The notes beneath the pieces are model-generated. The model was not told where the DNA came from. It saw only the letters and a list, made by a program, of their open reading frames with translations, and ran no database searches. This document shows positions 42,945-51,582 of a stretch of 64,000 bases of DNA, piece by piece. The translations under genes and the position numbers were made by a program. The DNA is from Flavobacterium sp. AG291 (GTDB lineage: Bacteria > Bacteroidota > Bacteroidia > Flavobacteriales > Flavobacteriaceae), in the NCBI RefSeq assembly GCF_003350375.1, contig NZ_QQAR01000003.1, positions 62,001 to 126,000 of the forward strand, given 5' to 3'. Position 1 is the first letter of the stretch. Every line of letters starts with the position of its first letter.

Positions 42945-43000
42945 TTATTTACAGTACAAATATAGAACTTATTTACAGTTAAGCAAATTATTTACTGTAA
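42945..43000. promoter_or_regulatory. Transposase promoter with repeated TTATTTACAGT boxes
   Basis: The minus-strand -7 box TATATTTG is at 42957-42964. TTATTTACAGT occurs at 42945-42955 and 42969-42979 (24-bp spacing), and an inverted relative, TTATTTACTGTAA, is at 42988-43000. The terminal repeats contain the related ACAGTAAAT. Probable binding sites through which the transposase or a host factor controls expression. Confidence 0.6.
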
Positions 43001-43081
43001 AAAAGAACTAATTTTTATTTTATTACTGCAATTAAAGTTTAATAGGATATTTATGTAATAGATTACATCTAATAATTTACA

Positions 43082-43105
43082 TATCTTTGTAAAAGATTAT
43101 ATTTG
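43082..43105 (+). promoter_or_regulatory. Two -7 boxes before the Panacea gene
   Basis: TATCTTTG at 43082-43089 and TATATTTG at 43098-43105. The second covers the alternative TTG start at 43103, which is therefore rejected in favour of the ATG at 43121. Confidence 0.6.
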
Positions 43106-43120
43106 AACAAACTATCTTAT

Positions 43121-43573
43121 ATGCATAACGCTTTATATATTGCAGATTGTCTTATAGATTTGGCTTCACAGAATCCTGATAATAATGACATGACCAATAT
43201 GAAGCTTCAAAAGCTTCTTTACTATGTACAAGGAACGTACTTAGCTTTACATGGTTCAAGAATGTTTGAACAGGGGATAAAAAAATGGCAATACGGACCC
43301 GTTGTCCCAGATGTTTACCATGCATTTAAAGACAGGGGTAACCAAACAATTAATTTTGACCAACTTATTGATACATCTGGTTTAAACGACAATGAGAAAG
43401 ATGTAATCAAAATGGTTTATGATTATTTCGGCCAATTTTCTGCCATAGCTCTAATGAATTTTACACATAATGAATCCCCTTGGAATTCAGTAGAAATGAG
43501 CGAAGAAATAACAGATGATTTATTGTTAGAGTACTTTAAGACAATTGTGATTAAAGAAGATGGCGAAGAATAA
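43121..43573 (+). CDS. Panacea-domain antitoxin (SocA/DUF4065 type)
   Basis: A 150-residue protein with the Panacea fold: MHNALYIADCLIDLA, NMKLQKLLYYVQGTYLA, IKKWQYGPVVPDVYHAF, then a C-terminal helix pair with LMNFTHNESPW. Panacea proteins act as antitoxins to many unrelated toxins. The partner gene begins 14 bp before its stop. Located at the right end of the transposon, facing outward, where a stability module is plausible. Confidence 0.88.
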   Translation: MHNALYIADCLIDLASQNPDNNDMTNMKLQKLLYYVQGTYLALHGSRMFEQGIKKWQYGPVVPDVYHAFKDRGNQTINFDQLIDTSGLNDNEKDVIKMVYDYFGQFSAIALMNFTHNESPWNSVEMSEEITDDLLLEYFKTIVIKEDGEE

Positions 43574-43994
43574 AGGGAAAGCCAGATTTAACCATATTCA
43601 ACAGGCGCAGAAGGGGTTTAACCATACTCCACCAACAGAAAACAGGATTTCTATGCCTGACCATAAACATCCAGTTTTTTGTTTTAAACATGTCCATCCT
43701 GACCATAATTTAAATGAATGCACTGCTGATGAAAAAGTTAGTCTTTTAGAACAAATAGTTAGGCTAAGTCAGATGACTTGGGATGAAATTGAAAGGACTC
43801 ATAGACATGGAATGGGAAGTGAAAAAATTGAGGTGAATAGTTTAAAGGTAAAATGTCCTGAATTTATTACTGACGATGTAAATTATCTTTTATCATTAAG
43901 ATTTCAAGGCAAAAAGCCATTCTTAATCCATAGAGATAGATTTATATGCCATGTAATTTTTATTGATAACAAATTCTCAGTCTATAAACACTAA
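43560..43994 (+). CDS. Probable toxin partner of the Panacea antitoxin
   Basis: A 144-residue soluble protein that overlaps the antitoxin by 14 bp. A basic N-terminus (MAKNKGKARFNHIQQAQKG) is followed by a His/Cys-rich stretch (FCFKHVHPDHNLNEC), a helix (WDEIERTHRHGMGSEKI), and a final strand set with FLIHRDRFICHVIFIDNKFS. I do not recognise the family; the RHGMGSEKI and R-x8-F motifs faintly recall small ribonuclease toxins. Toxin role is inferred only from its pairing. Confidence 0.6.
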   Translation: MAKNKGKARFNHIQQAQKGFNHTPPTENRISMPDHKHPVFCFKHVHPDHNLNECTADEKVSLLEQIVRLSQMTWDEIERTHRHGMGSEKIEVNSLKVKCPEFITDDVNYLLSLRFQGKKPFLIHRDRFICHVIFIDNKFSVYKH

Positions 43995-44031
43995 TAAAAA
44001 TAAGCCTCAAATATCGAGGCTTATTTTTATT
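43993..44031 (+). terminator. Terminator just inside the right end
   Basis: A perfect 16-bp stem, AATAAAAATAAGCCTC/GAGGCTTATTTTTATT, on a 7-nt loop, 5 bp inside the right terminal repeat. Stops outward transcription from the toxin-antitoxin pair. Confidence 0.9.
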
Positions 44032-44035
44032 AATC

Positions 44036-44063
44036 ATTTACTGTAACCTGGTATATAGTTACC
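44036..44063 (-). repeat. Right terminal inverted repeat (28 bp)
   Basis: Ends ...CCTGGTATATAGTTACC on the plus strand; a perfect reverse complement of 35511-35538. Confidence 0.93.
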
Positions 44064-44071
44064 CTTGAGAG
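44064..44071 (+). repeat. Right target-site duplication CTTGAGAG
   Basis: Identical to 35503-35510; followed by GGGATAGGGGTGTG, the remainder of the interrupted repeat. Confidence 0.9.
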
Positions 44072-44174
44072 GGGATAGGGGTGTGTGTTCCATATATCAT
44101 TATATATTGAATTCACGCTAATCTTACAACAAACCTCTAAATCCCCCGTTATCCTATCACATTCCTTACTTACA

Positions 44175-45071
44175 ATGCTTTTCAGGATTACCACTTTACT
44201 TATTACATTTATTGTTTGCCAAAATACATTTGGTCAGTCAACTGTTGATACAGCCTACATAGCGCAATACCCTCAAAAGATGATGGTAAAGGCTTTTGTT
44301 TCCCAAAGCGGGATAGAGATAGAGCATAACAAAAAAGGCTATTCTCCCAATAATCCTACCCGTTTGGGCGTTGGATTTTCCGTAAAGAATACCGTTATAA
44401 ACCTGAGTTCGAGTTTTGGGGTGTTTCCTGTCGAAAAAGATTTAGGGAAAACAAAGTCGGTTGATTTCCAGATCCATAATTACGGACGGAAATTCCTTGT
44501 TGACCTGTTCTATCAACAATACAAAGGCTTTTATAACGACGATGATAATGACAATGTAACGTTATACCCTGATACCTCGGTACAACTGATAGGGGGAGAG
44601 CTCACCTACGTTTTTAACCACGACCGCTTTTCCACAAAGGCAGCTTTGGAGCAAACAGAAAAGCAACTGAAGTCTGCCGGGAGTTTTCTGATAGGAGGTG
44701 GTGCCTATCATTATAAATTACGCCTTGAAGATACCTTTGGAGCAACAAAAAATAGCGTAAACAATTTTCAGTTGGGTGTTAATGCCGGTTATGGCCATTC
44801 CTGGGTAATTGACAAACACTGGCTGTTATCCGGTATGGCGACTGTAGGGGTCAATGCCGGAAATGAGGTTAACGTACTCGAAGATGGCAAGATAAAATTG
44901 TACCCCACAGCCTTTGCCCGTGGCGGTGCCGGATACCATAAAGACAGTTGGGGTATTGGTATGTCATTTATCGTAAATAACAAGCTGGTATATTACATCT
45001 CCGACAGTTTTAGTCTTACCTCGGTAAACTTACAGATTACCTATGTCAAGCATTTTGACAGGGTTTTTTAA
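44175..45071 (+). CDS. DUF4421 exported protein
   Basis: A 298-residue secreted protein: signal peptide ending CQNTFGQ, then the DUF4421 opening (DTAYIAQYPQKMMVKAF) and a barrel-like repeat of aromatic strands (KKGYSPNNPTRLGVGFS, RKFLVDLFYQQYKGFY, LVYYISDSFSLTS). DUF4421 proteins are Bacteroidetes-specific and are probably outer-membrane associated; function unknown. The ATG at 44175 starts the signal peptide. Not part of the transposon. Confidence 0.85.
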   Translation: MLFRITTLLITFIVCQNTFGQSTVDTAYIAQYPQKMMVKAFVSQSGIEIEHNKKGYSPNNPTRLGVGFSVKNTVINLSSSFGVFPVEKDLGKTKSVDFQIHNYGRKFLVDLFYQQYKGFYNDDDNDNVTLYPDTSVQLIGGELTYVFNHDRFSTKAALEQTEKQLKSAGSFLIGGGAYHYKLRLEDTFGATKNSVNNFQLGVNAGYGHSWVIDKHWLLSGMATVGVNAGNEVNVLEDGKIKLYPTAFARGGAGYHKDSWGIGMSFIVNNKLVYYISDSFSLTSVNLQITYVKHFDRVF

Positions 45072-45103
45072 GTACGGATTGTAAATCCACTCCATATGGA
45101 GCT

Positions 45104-46006
45104 TTATTTACGTTTAAATGTCTTAGCTGTTTTTTTGTAGATTTCCAGTAAGTTGGATTTTTGTTTAGCCTTACCAATAATAATATAATATTCTGTATTG
45201 TCAAATAATATTATTTCATAAAGTAAAATAGAATCACTTCCTATTTGATCTTCAGCTATGATTTCATAGCCTTGAAGATTATCAATAGTTATTCTAGTTG
45301 AAGATTTTATTTCAATATTTACTGCTCCTGGTATTTTTTTTAAGCGTTCTTCCGCATAATCTTGTTTATTCTCAGTAATAATATTTCCAAACGAATTTCC
45401 GGCTAGTAAAGTAGGCCTATCTGACGGCATTAGACTATCCATAGTGTAAAGCAATGTTCCTGACATATTTTTTGTAAATGTAAATCCTGTACCTGATACA
45501 TCGATAGTAAATTTTACACTCTCTTCAGGATTACTATTTAATGTTGCCTCTTGTTTAATAGTAAGTATACTTTTCTTTACAGACGCTTCTATATCCTTAC
45601 TTGATTCAGGGTAGATTCCATTAACTATAACTGTTTTATTTTCATTACCAAAAACAAGTATCTGTTTTAAATACTGAGTTCCATTGGCAGGCTGGGTAAC
45701 ATGGAATAAAGTTACTTTTGAATTGTTGATGTCAACAATCTCTTTACTCGTTAAATCCATTCCTTTTGTTTTTAAAGCCTCAGGAGTCCATGCATTGACA
45801 ATTTGCTGATAAGGCGCAGGAAGATCATTTACCATTATAGATGCTCCGTTTCTAAGATTTTCAAAACCTGCAAAGTTGGACGAAAGTTTAAATCCATCAG
45901 GAGGTATTAGGCTATATGCGGTTCCTGGAATTTTTACATATTGATTATCCTGTCCTAAAACTAATTGTGCTATAAGAAATAGAAAAATTGTTAGTTGTCT
46001 TTGCAT
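45104..46006 (-). CDS. Secreted hypothetical protein, 300 aa
   Basis: Signal peptide (1-18, ending LVLG), then two similar domains, each with a start like TAYSLIPPDGFKLSSNFAGF or SGTGFTFTKNMSGTLLYTM and a later LNNSKVTLFHV/NLQGYEIIAED segment. This is the layout of PsbP/DcrB-type periplasmic proteins, but no firm family match. Convergent with the DUF4421 gene. Confidence 0.7.
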   Translation of the reverse strand: MQRQLTIFLFLIAQLVLGQDNQYVKIPGTAYSLIPPDGFKLSSNFAGFENLRNGASIMVNDLPAPYQQIVNAWTPEALKTKGMDLTSKEIVDINNSKVTLFHVTQPANGTQYLKQILVFGNENKTVIVNGIYPESSKDIEASVKKSILTIKQEATLNSNPEESVKFTIDVSGTGFTFTKNMSGTLLYTMDSLMPSDRPTLLAGNSFGNIITENKQDYAEERLKKIPGAVNIEIKSSTRITIDNLQGYEIIAEDQIGSDSILLYEIILFDNTEYYIIIGKAKQKSNLLEIYKKTAKTFKRK

Positions 46007-46055
46007 TTTTTAATTGATTTGTATTGACAAAGTAACGCAGAATTTCTTTTACAAA

Positions 46056-46084
46056 AAAAGCCCCATCCATACGATGAGGCTTTT
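46056..46084 (-). terminator. Terminator after the ArsR/SRPBCC operon
   Basis: Stem AAAAGCC-c-CATC with GATG-a-GGCTTTT; minus-strand T run follows. Confidence 0.8.
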
Positions 46085-46110
46085 CGCTTTTTGATTGATG
46101 ATAATGATGA

Positions 46111-46587
46111 TTATTTTAAAAGTTCCTGAAGCCTGTCCAGCATCAGTATCCAGCTTGGGTGGGCACCGGTCTTTTTAGCCAAAGCTTCCGATACCGTTTG
46201 TCTCAGCTCTATTGTTGTTTTTCCGTTGTTTTCGGTAAAGGTTACATCAACGGTGGTGCTGTCAGGCCATTCGGCATCCATACCGGCATCTATGGCTGAA
46301 ATGCTTTTGCCTGAGGCATCGGCAACTTCCATAGTAAAGACAAGCCTGTTAGGGTAATCAATGTCAAGGTAGGTGCCCTTACACCAGCAATCGCCAAATT
46401 CCGGATTGCTGATACACGAGTGAAAAGAACCTCCTTTGCGAACGTCTATGCTCTCAAATTTAAGGTCGCAGCCGGTTGGGGCAAACCATTGCAGTAGCTG
46501 TTCGGGTTGTGTCCAGGCATCAAATACCATTTTCACAGGAGCGTTGAATTCGTAAGTGATGTACACTTGTTCTGTTGTTGCATTCAT
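46111..46587 (-). CDS. SRPBCC/AHSA1 family protein
   Basis: A 158-residue START-like protein: ITYEFNAPVKMVFDAWTQPEQLLQWFAP is the AHSA1 opening, followed by GGSFHSCI and VTFTENNGKTTIELRQ near the C-terminus. Hydrophobic-ligand binding is typical. It lies 2 bp after an ArsR-type regulator; this ArsR-SRPBCC pair is a frequent operon. Confidence 0.9.
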   Translation of the reverse strand: MNATTEQVYITYEFNAPVKMVFDAWTQPEQLLQWFAPTGCDLKFESIDVRKGGSFHSCISNPEFGDCWCKGTYLDIDYPNRLVFTMEVADASGKSISAIDAGMDAEWPDSTTVDVTFTENNGKTTIELRQTVSEALAKKTGAHPSWILMLDRLQELLK

Positions 46588-46589
46588 AA

Positions 46590-46916
46590 CTATTTCGATT
46601 TTGATTTGATTGTTTCCAAATGTTTTTCCAATGCTGCAAAGCGTTCTGTCCAGAATTCTTTATACTGGCTTACCCAGGCAGATACCTCTTCGAGTTTTTC
46701 GAGCTTTGCATGGCATATACGCTCCCTGCCAATCTGGTTTATGGTAATGATGCCGCATTCATTAAGTATCTTCACATGAAGTGATATAGCCTGACGGCTC
46801 ATGTCGAACTGTTCAGCAAGGCTGTTAAGGTTCTGTGGCTTTTGTGCCAGCATACCAATGATCTGCCTACGTGTAGGGTCGGCTATTGCGTGAAAAGGGT
46901 CGCGTCGTAATTCCAT
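46590..46916 (-). CDS. ArsR-type transcriptional regulator
   Basis: A 108-residue winged-helix repressor: MELRRDPFHAIADPTRRQII, NLNSLAEQFDMSRQAISLH (HTH) and the wing ITINQIGRERI. No metal-binding CxC motif, so it belongs to the SRPBCC-linked ArsR group rather than metal sensors. The ATG at 46916 follows a -7 box at 46934-46941. Probably represses its own operon. Confidence 0.9.
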   Translation of the reverse strand: MELRRDPFHAIADPTRRQIIGMLAQKPQNLNSLAEQFDMSRQAISLHVKILNECGIITINQIGRERICHAKLEKLEEVSAWVSQYKEFWTERFAALEKHLETIKSKSK

Positions 46917-46954
46917 ATGCAAGTATTTGTTTGCAAATATATATGCAAGTATTT
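46915..46954 (-). promoter_or_regulatory. ArsR operon promoter with direct repeats
   Basis: The -7 box TATATTTG (46934-46941, minus strand) lies between exact copies of ATATGCAAGTATTT at 46915-46928 and 46941-46954 (26-bp spacing). The second copy continues into the palindrome GCAAGTATTTACTTGC. Likely operator of the adjacent regulator. Confidence 0.65.
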
Positions 46955-46975
46955 ACTTGCGCAAATTTTTAACAT

Positions 46976-47010
46976 AAAAAAATCCCCATTCGGTTAAGAA
47001 TGGGGGATTT
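46976..47010 (-). terminator. Terminator after the 47031 gene
   Basis: Stem CCCCATTC/GAATGGGG, 6-nt loop; A/T flanks on both sides. Related hairpins occur at 48021-48053 and, degenerate, at 48481-48510. Confidence 0.75.
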
Positions 47011-47030
47011 ATGTTTACTGTTCAGTTGTT

Positions 47031-47624
47031 TTAAAAACCTATTTTCCTTTTTTCGACATTAAAAGCTTTATTGAGTTCAGTCTTATTGAATTCAAATTCT
47101 TCATTGTCTATCGCTTCAATCTTTTTTAGCCAGATGAAATTGTTCAGTAGGCTTTCATAAGGCATATTTTTTTCAATGAAGAGATAGGTGTCTTTTAAAT
47201 ATTTTTTTCTCGTTTCAAAAAGAGTATCTATAAATTGATCTACCTGTTTTTCATTAGGAATGTTTTTGAAAAGAAATATATAAGTTCCATTTTGTAAACG
47301 AATCTTCCATACTTTTTCTTTGGTAATAAAATACACGCACAGTGCAATAAGGAATATGATACCATAAAATAAAGAAGCGGAAGGATCTGCCGGTTCATCT
47401 GTTGGTATTAGGCAAACCAGCGCACCAAAAATACCTAAGCACATACCTATGATAGATGGTGTATTATTAAAATAATGCGATTCTTTAAAGTTTGTCAATT
47501 CTTCATAAGGGATATAGACTTCTGTTTTATTTCCGAATTTTGAAGATTGATATAAGACTTTAGAATCGAATATGGTTAAATTGTATTTGGTAAATAGCCA
47601 TCTCTGCTTTAGCTCTAATTTCAT
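47031..47624 (-). CDS. Hypothetical two-helix membrane protein, 197 aa
   Basis: A cytosolic N-terminus rich in strands (YLTIFDSKVL, TEVYIPYEEL), two helices (about 57-75 and 84-102), then a long soluble helical tail. The layout resembles PH-like bacterial membrane proteins, but no family is confirmed. Its start overlaps the 47621-47944 gene by 4 bp, so they are co-translated. Confidence 0.65.
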   Translation of the reverse strand: MKLELKQRWLFTKYNLTIFDSKVLYQSSKFGNKTEVYIPYEELTNFKESHYFNNTPSIIGMCLGIFGALVCLIPTDEPADPSASLFYGIIFLIALCVYFITKEKVWKIRLQNGTYIFLFKNIPNEKQVDQFIDTLFETRKKYLKDTYLFIEKNMPYESLLNNFIWLKKIEAIDNEEFEFNKTELNKAFNVEKRKIGF

Positions 47625-47944
47625 TTTTCGTTCATTTTTTTTCTGATTTGTTCCAAATCAAATTCTGCACTGTATATCTTGTAGTTTATGTCTTTGATGT
47701 AAAGATAACATCCTATAGGCGTCAAAATTGCTGAAGCGACACCAAAAATCATAAATGCGCTCCAATAATTCTCTTCAGAAGCCATGTTGATTTTTGAGCG
47801 TCTCATTGGCATAAAAGGAAGAATGAAAGGGGAAATAATACCTATAGTGATAAATTTTAAGATTTTCCATTTTTGCTTAGGTAATGATGCTATTTCGTCT
47901 TTAAGCAATTTTTCCTGTAATTCTAAATCTTCATTTATGCTCAT
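47621..47944 (-). CDS. Hypothetical membrane protein, 107 aa
   Basis: A charged helical N-terminus (MSINEDLELQEKLLKDEI) is followed by two helices (about 31-48 and 63-82) and a helical tail. No family recognised. Overlaps the 47031 gene by 4 bp. Confidence 0.65.
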   Translation of the reverse strand: MSINEDLELQEKLLKDEIASLPKQKWKILKFITIGIISPFILPFMPMRRSKINMASEENYWSAFMIFGVASAILTPIGCYLYIKDINYKIYSAEFDLEQIRKKMNEK

Positions 47945-48020
47945 ATTGATTAAACTTTAATAATATCCTGCTTCCTTAATGTTTTTCAAATTAAATGATT
48001 TAATAGTTCTCTTACAAACA

Positions 48021-48053
48021 AAAAAAATCCCCATTGGTTCAGAATGGGGATTT
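48021..48053 (-). terminator. Terminator after the SseB-like gene
   Basis: Stem AAATCCCCATT/AATGGGGATTT with A-tract upstream (T-tract on the minus strand). Confidence 0.8.
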
Positions 48054-48060
48054 ATATATT

Positions 48061-48462
48061 TTACTTTTTGCTTTGCTCTAAAACAAATATGGTGGGTGTT
48101 CCGGTGTTGATTACGATCCTGTGTATCGAACTCATTTCACATAGCTGAAGCACGTCTTTTGAAGCGAGCATTTTATAAGGCATTGGTTTCTTAGCCCAGT
48201 CAGATAAAGTTTCTTCATCTGTAAACACGCATAGTGTACGAATGCCGTCGTGATTAAATACACTACTTAGCTTTAGTGTCTTGGTATGTCCGGCTTCCGT
48301 AAGGGCTTTTCGTTCTTCCGGCGTATCATTGGCAGAAGGCAGCAACAGCATTGAGCTACCATTCATAAGCTCCAGGATTACATTTTGGTAACTGTTGCCT
48401 TTGCCTTCCTGCTTGTAGTAGGTATTTATTAAATCTAAAAGTTTTGTGTTGTTTGGGTTCAT
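48061..48462 (-). CDS. SseB-family protein
   Basis: A 133-residue soluble protein with the SseB N-terminal-like domain: LLDLINTYYKQEGKGNSYQNV, LLLPSANDTPEERKALTEA and LCVFTDEETLSDWAKKP. SseB-type proteins are widespread and mostly of unknown role despite the name. The ATG at 48462 is preferred over 48489. Confidence 0.8.
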   Translation of the reverse strand: MNPNNTKLLDLINTYYKQEGKGNSYQNVILELMNGSSMLLLPSANDTPEERKALTEAGHTKTLKLSSVFNHDGIRTLCVFTDEETLSDWAKKPMPYKMLASKDVLQLCEMSSIHRIVINTGTPTIFVLEQSKK

Positions 48463-48532
48463 TGATTTTGTTTTATTTAATACCCCCATTCGGTTAAGAA
48501 CAGGGCTTGTATGTGTTTATAAGAAGTTTTTC

Positions 48533-48657
48533 GTCATTGCGAGCCTGCCTGCCGGTATAGGCAGGGAGGTACGACAAAGCAATCTAAAAGAGATTACCTC
48601 GTCCATTCTGCTTCAGCGTCAGATTGCCACGCTTCGTTACACTACGCTCGCAATGAC
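48533..48657. repeat. Dispersed inverted repeat, long copy of the GTCATTGCGAG family
   Basis: GTCATTGCGAG (48533-48543) and CTCGCAATGAC (48647-48657) as outer arms, as at 4401-4471, with an inner CCTGCCTGCCGGTATAGGCAG and AGCAATCTAAAAGAGATTAC. Lies between the SseB-like gene and uvrA. Confidence 0.75.
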
Positions 48658-48699
48658 AAAACGTAAGAGTAAGCCACTCGGAACTCGGAACCCTAAACT

Positions 48700-51489
48700 C
48701 TATAACTTGGTTCGAAGATATTCTCCCGTAATCGATTTAGGATTCTTAACGACTTCCTCCGGCGTACCGAAAGCCACTAAGTGACCGCCATTTTCACCAC
48801 CTTCGGGACCTATGTCGATGATGTAGTCAGCGCACTTGATAAGGTCAAGGTTGTGCTCGATAACAATTATCGAATGACCTTTGTCCAGTAATGCTTCAAA
48901 CGAAGCCAGTAGCTTTTTAATATCGTGGAAATGCAGACCGGTAGTTGGCTCATCAAATACGAAAAGGGCTTTTTCTTTAGTAGCTCCTTTAACAAGGAAC
49001 GACGCCAGCTTGATACGTTGCGCCTCACCACCGGAAAGTGTAGAAGAGGACTGCCCCAATTGTACATAACCCAAACCAACATCCTGTAGCGGCTGTAGTT
49101 TGGTCATGATTTTCGTTTGCTTATGTTCACTGAAGAATGCCACGGCATCGTCAATGGTCATGGTCAGTATATCATCGATGTTTTTGCCCTCAAAAGTCAC
49201 TTCAAGCACCTCTTTTTTGAAGCGTTTACCGTTACAGGTTTCGCATTCCAAATGCACATCGGCCATAAATTGCATCTCTATGGTTACTTCGCCCTCGCCT
49301 TTACAGGTTTCGCAACGCCCGCCGTCTACGTTAAACGAGAAATGCTTGCTTTGGTAACCACGAATCGACGATAGCTTTTGCTTCGCAAACAGGTCACGGA
49401 TGTCATCATACGCCTTAATATACGTCACCGGATTTGAACGTGAACTGCGCCCGATTGGATTCTGGTCTACGTACTCAATATGCTTGATGTGTCCATAGCT
49501 GCCCTGCAGTTCGGTAAATTGCCCTGCCTTTTCGCCCACACCCTCAAGCTGTTTCTGCATGGCAGGGAATAATATCTTTTTTACGAGCGTACTTTTGCCA
49601 CTGCCCGAAACTCCCGTAATCACGGTAAGGCAGTCCAGCGGGAATGTTACGTCGATGTTCTTCAGGTTGTTTTCGCGTGCGCCAATAACATCCACATGGT
49701 TCTTGAACTTGCGGCGTGTCTTCGGAACGCTGATCTCAAGCTCACCGTTCAGGTATTTGGCGGTTAGCGAGTCTGATTTCAGGATCTCGTCATACGTACC
49801 CTGGGCTACCAGTTCACCACCATACGTACCTGCTTCAGGACCAATATCAATGATCATGTCGGCCATTTTCATGATGTCCTCATCGTGTTCAACCACAATA
49901 ACGGTATTACCCAGATTACGAAGTCCTTCCAATACTTTGATAAGTCTTTCGGTATCTTTAGGGTGAAGCCCGATACTCGGTTCATCAAGTATATACATCG
50001 AACCCACAAGGCTGCTACCCATAGAAGTCGCAAGGTTTATACGCTGCGACTCACCACCCGAAAGCGTCGCCGAACGACGGTTCAGTGTCAGGTAATCCAG
50101 TCCAACCTCCTGAAGGAATTTCACGCGGTTGTTGATCTCTATCAAAAGGCGTTTTGCAACTTTCTGCTCAAAATCGGTCAGTTCCAAAGCAAGGAAGAAA
50201 TCCGCCAGGTTTTTGATAGGCAGGTCAACCAGGTCAGAAATAGTGTGGTTGCCTACTTTAATATAGTTTGCCTCCGGTCTCAGGCGTTTGCCTTTACAGG
50301 TAGGACATTTGGTCTTTCCGCGGTAGCGTGACAGCATCACGCGGTTTTGTATCTTATAGTTTTTCTCTTCCAGTTCGGCAAAGAAATCGTTCAGTCCGGT
50401 AAAGTATTTGTTACCTGTCCAAATCAGTTGCCTGTCGCTTTCCGACAACTGGAAATACGGCTTGTGGATAGGGAAGTCAAATTTATGGCTGTTCTTAACG
50501 AGTTCGTCACGATACCAGCCCATGCTCTCGCCACGCCAAGGGTAAATAGCATTCTCATATACCGAAAGCGCGGTGTTTGGCACAACCAATTCCTCATCAA
50601 TACCTATGATGCTGCCGTAACCTTCACAGGCAGGGCACGCTCCATATGGATTATTAAAGCTGAACAGGTGTACGTTAGGCTCAGGGAAGGTTATGCCATC
50701 CAGTTCGAAATTATTGCTGAATGAAAGTCGGTTGCCGGTTGCCACATCCTGAAGATACAGTTCGCCCTTACCTTCATAAAAAGCCGTCTGAACCGCATCA
50801 GCAAGTCGGTTGTAAAATTCCTCTTCGTCTTTCACAACTAAACGGTCGACAATCAATAATACTTCTTTGTTTGCTAAATCGGCCCCCGGAAGTTCGTCAA
50901 GACGTTTGGTTTCGTTATCTACGAGCACACGGGCAAAACCCTGTTGCAGCAATACGCCAAGCTTTTCGTCAAGCGTACGGCCTTTCTCGATATGCACGGG
51001 AGAAAGCAGTAACCAACGGCTGTCGGCTTCGAAAGCCTTAACCTCGTCCATTACGTCGGTAACGGTATGCTTTTTTACTTCACGCCCTGAAACCGGCGAG
51101 AAGGTACGCCCGATACGGGCAAAAAGCAGCTTCATGTAATCGTAGATCTCAGTGCTTGTCCCTACGGTAGAACGGGCATTGGTGGTGTTTACCTTCTGCT
51201 CAATGGCGATTGCAGGTGCAATACCCTTGATGTATTCCACCTTTGGCTTGTCGAGACGGCCAAGGAACTGGCGCGCGTACGACGACAAACTCTCCACGTA
51301 GCGGCGTTGGCCTTCGGCATAAAGGGTATCGAACGCGAGGCTCGATTTACCCGAACCCGACAGGCCTGTTACCACCACCAGCTTGTTACGGGGTATGGCA
51401 ACGTCTATGTTCTTAAGGTTGTGCAGCTGCGCACCTTTTATAAGTATGTTTTTCTTAGGTTCTAATTTAGAAAAATCGGTCTTTATCAT
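48700..51489 (-). CDS. uvrA: Excinuclease ABC subunit A
   Basis: DNA damage recognition ATPase of nucleotide excision repair, 929 residues. Two ABC ATPase modules are visible: [12 protein letters not shown] near 40 with LSGGESQRI near 490, and [11 protein letters not shown] near 635 with LSGGEAQRI near 830. Zinc modules are [17 protein letters not shown], and [18 protein letters not shown]. Length and order are standard. A -7 element lies 17 bp upstream of the ATG at 51489. Confidence 0.98.
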   Translation of the reverse strand: MIKTDFSKLEPKKNILIKGAQLHNLKNIDVAIPRNKLVVVTGLSGSGKSSLAFDTLYAEGQRRYVESLSSYARQFLGRLDKPKVEYIKGIAPAIAIEQKVNTTNARSTVGTSTEIYDYMKLLFARIGRTFSPVSGREVKKHTVTDVMDEVKAFEADSRWLLLSPVHIEKGRTLDEKLGVLLQQGFARVLVDNETKRLDELPGADLANKEVLLIVDRLVVKDEEEFYNRLADAVQTAFYEGKGELYLQDVATGNRLSFSNNFELDGITFPEPNVHLFSFNNPYGACPACEGYGSIIGIDEELVVPNTALSVYENAIYPWRGESMGWYRDELVKNSHKFDFPIHKPYFQLSESDRQLIWTGNKYFTGLNDFFAELEEKNYKIQNRVMLSRYRGKTKCPTCKGKRLRPEANYIKVGNHTISDLVDLPIKNLADFFLALELTDFEQKVAKRLLIEINNRVKFLQEVGLDYLTLNRRSATLSGGESQRINLATSMGSSLVGSMYILDEPSIGLHPKDTERLIKVLEGLRNLGNTVIVVEHDEDIMKMADMIIDIGPEAGTYGGELVAQGTYDEILKSDSLTAKYLNGELEISVPKTRRKFKNHVDVIGARENNLKNIDVTFPLDCLTVITGVSGSGKSTLVKKILFPAMQKQLEGVGEKAGQFTELQGSYGHIKHIEYVDQNPIGRSSRSNPVTYIKAYDDIRDLFAKQKLSSIRGYQSKHFSFNVDGGRCETCKGEGEVTIEMQFMADVHLECETCNGKRFKKEVLEVTFEGKNIDDILTMTIDDAVAFFSEHKQTKIMTKLQPLQDVGLGYVQLGQSSSTLSGGEAQRIKLASFLVKGATKEKALFVFDEPTTGLHFHDIKKLLASFEALLDKGHSIIVIEHNLDLIKCADYIIDIGPEGGENGGHLVAFGTPEEVVKNPKSITGEYLRTKL

Positions 51490-51506
51490 GGCAAAAATTG
51501 AATAGG

Positions 51507-51514
51507 CAAAGATA
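51507..51514 (-). promoter_or_regulatory. -7 element TATCTTTG for uvrA
   Basis: A perfect TAnnTTTG on the minus strand, 17 bp before the uvrA start. Confidence 0.75.
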
Positions 51515-51582
51515 CGGATTTACAGGCAGATTTTTGTTAAGGGAAATGAAAGGGATTTTTATTTATGAAGAGAGAGATTTCT

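Larger units (their letters stand above)
35511..44063. mobile_element. IS1595-family (ISXO2-like) transposon with about 20 cargo genes, 8,553 bp
   Basis: Bounded by 28-bp perfect inverted repeats starting GGTAACTATATACCAGG (35511-35538 and 44036-44063) and by the 8-bp duplication CTTGAGAG. It holds a single transposase (41999-42937) with ISXO2-like domain motifs. IS1595 elements are known to make 8-bp duplications and sometimes carry passenger genes. The cargo is visibly more AT-rich than flanking DNA and consists mostly of short genes on the minus strand. No integrase, relaxase or replication gene is present, so it is not an ICE or prophage. It was identified from the ends and the empty-site comparison, not a database. 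Confidence 0.9.

Noticed and set aside
35511-44063. Integrative conjugative element or prophage
   Set aside because: No integrase, relaxase, coupling protein, structural or lysis genes, no tRNA att site; the ends are transposon inverted repeats with an 8-bp duplication.
48700-51489. Long reading frames opposite uvrA
   Set aside because: Several frames on the plus strand are shadows of a well-supported uvrA; none shows a family motif.
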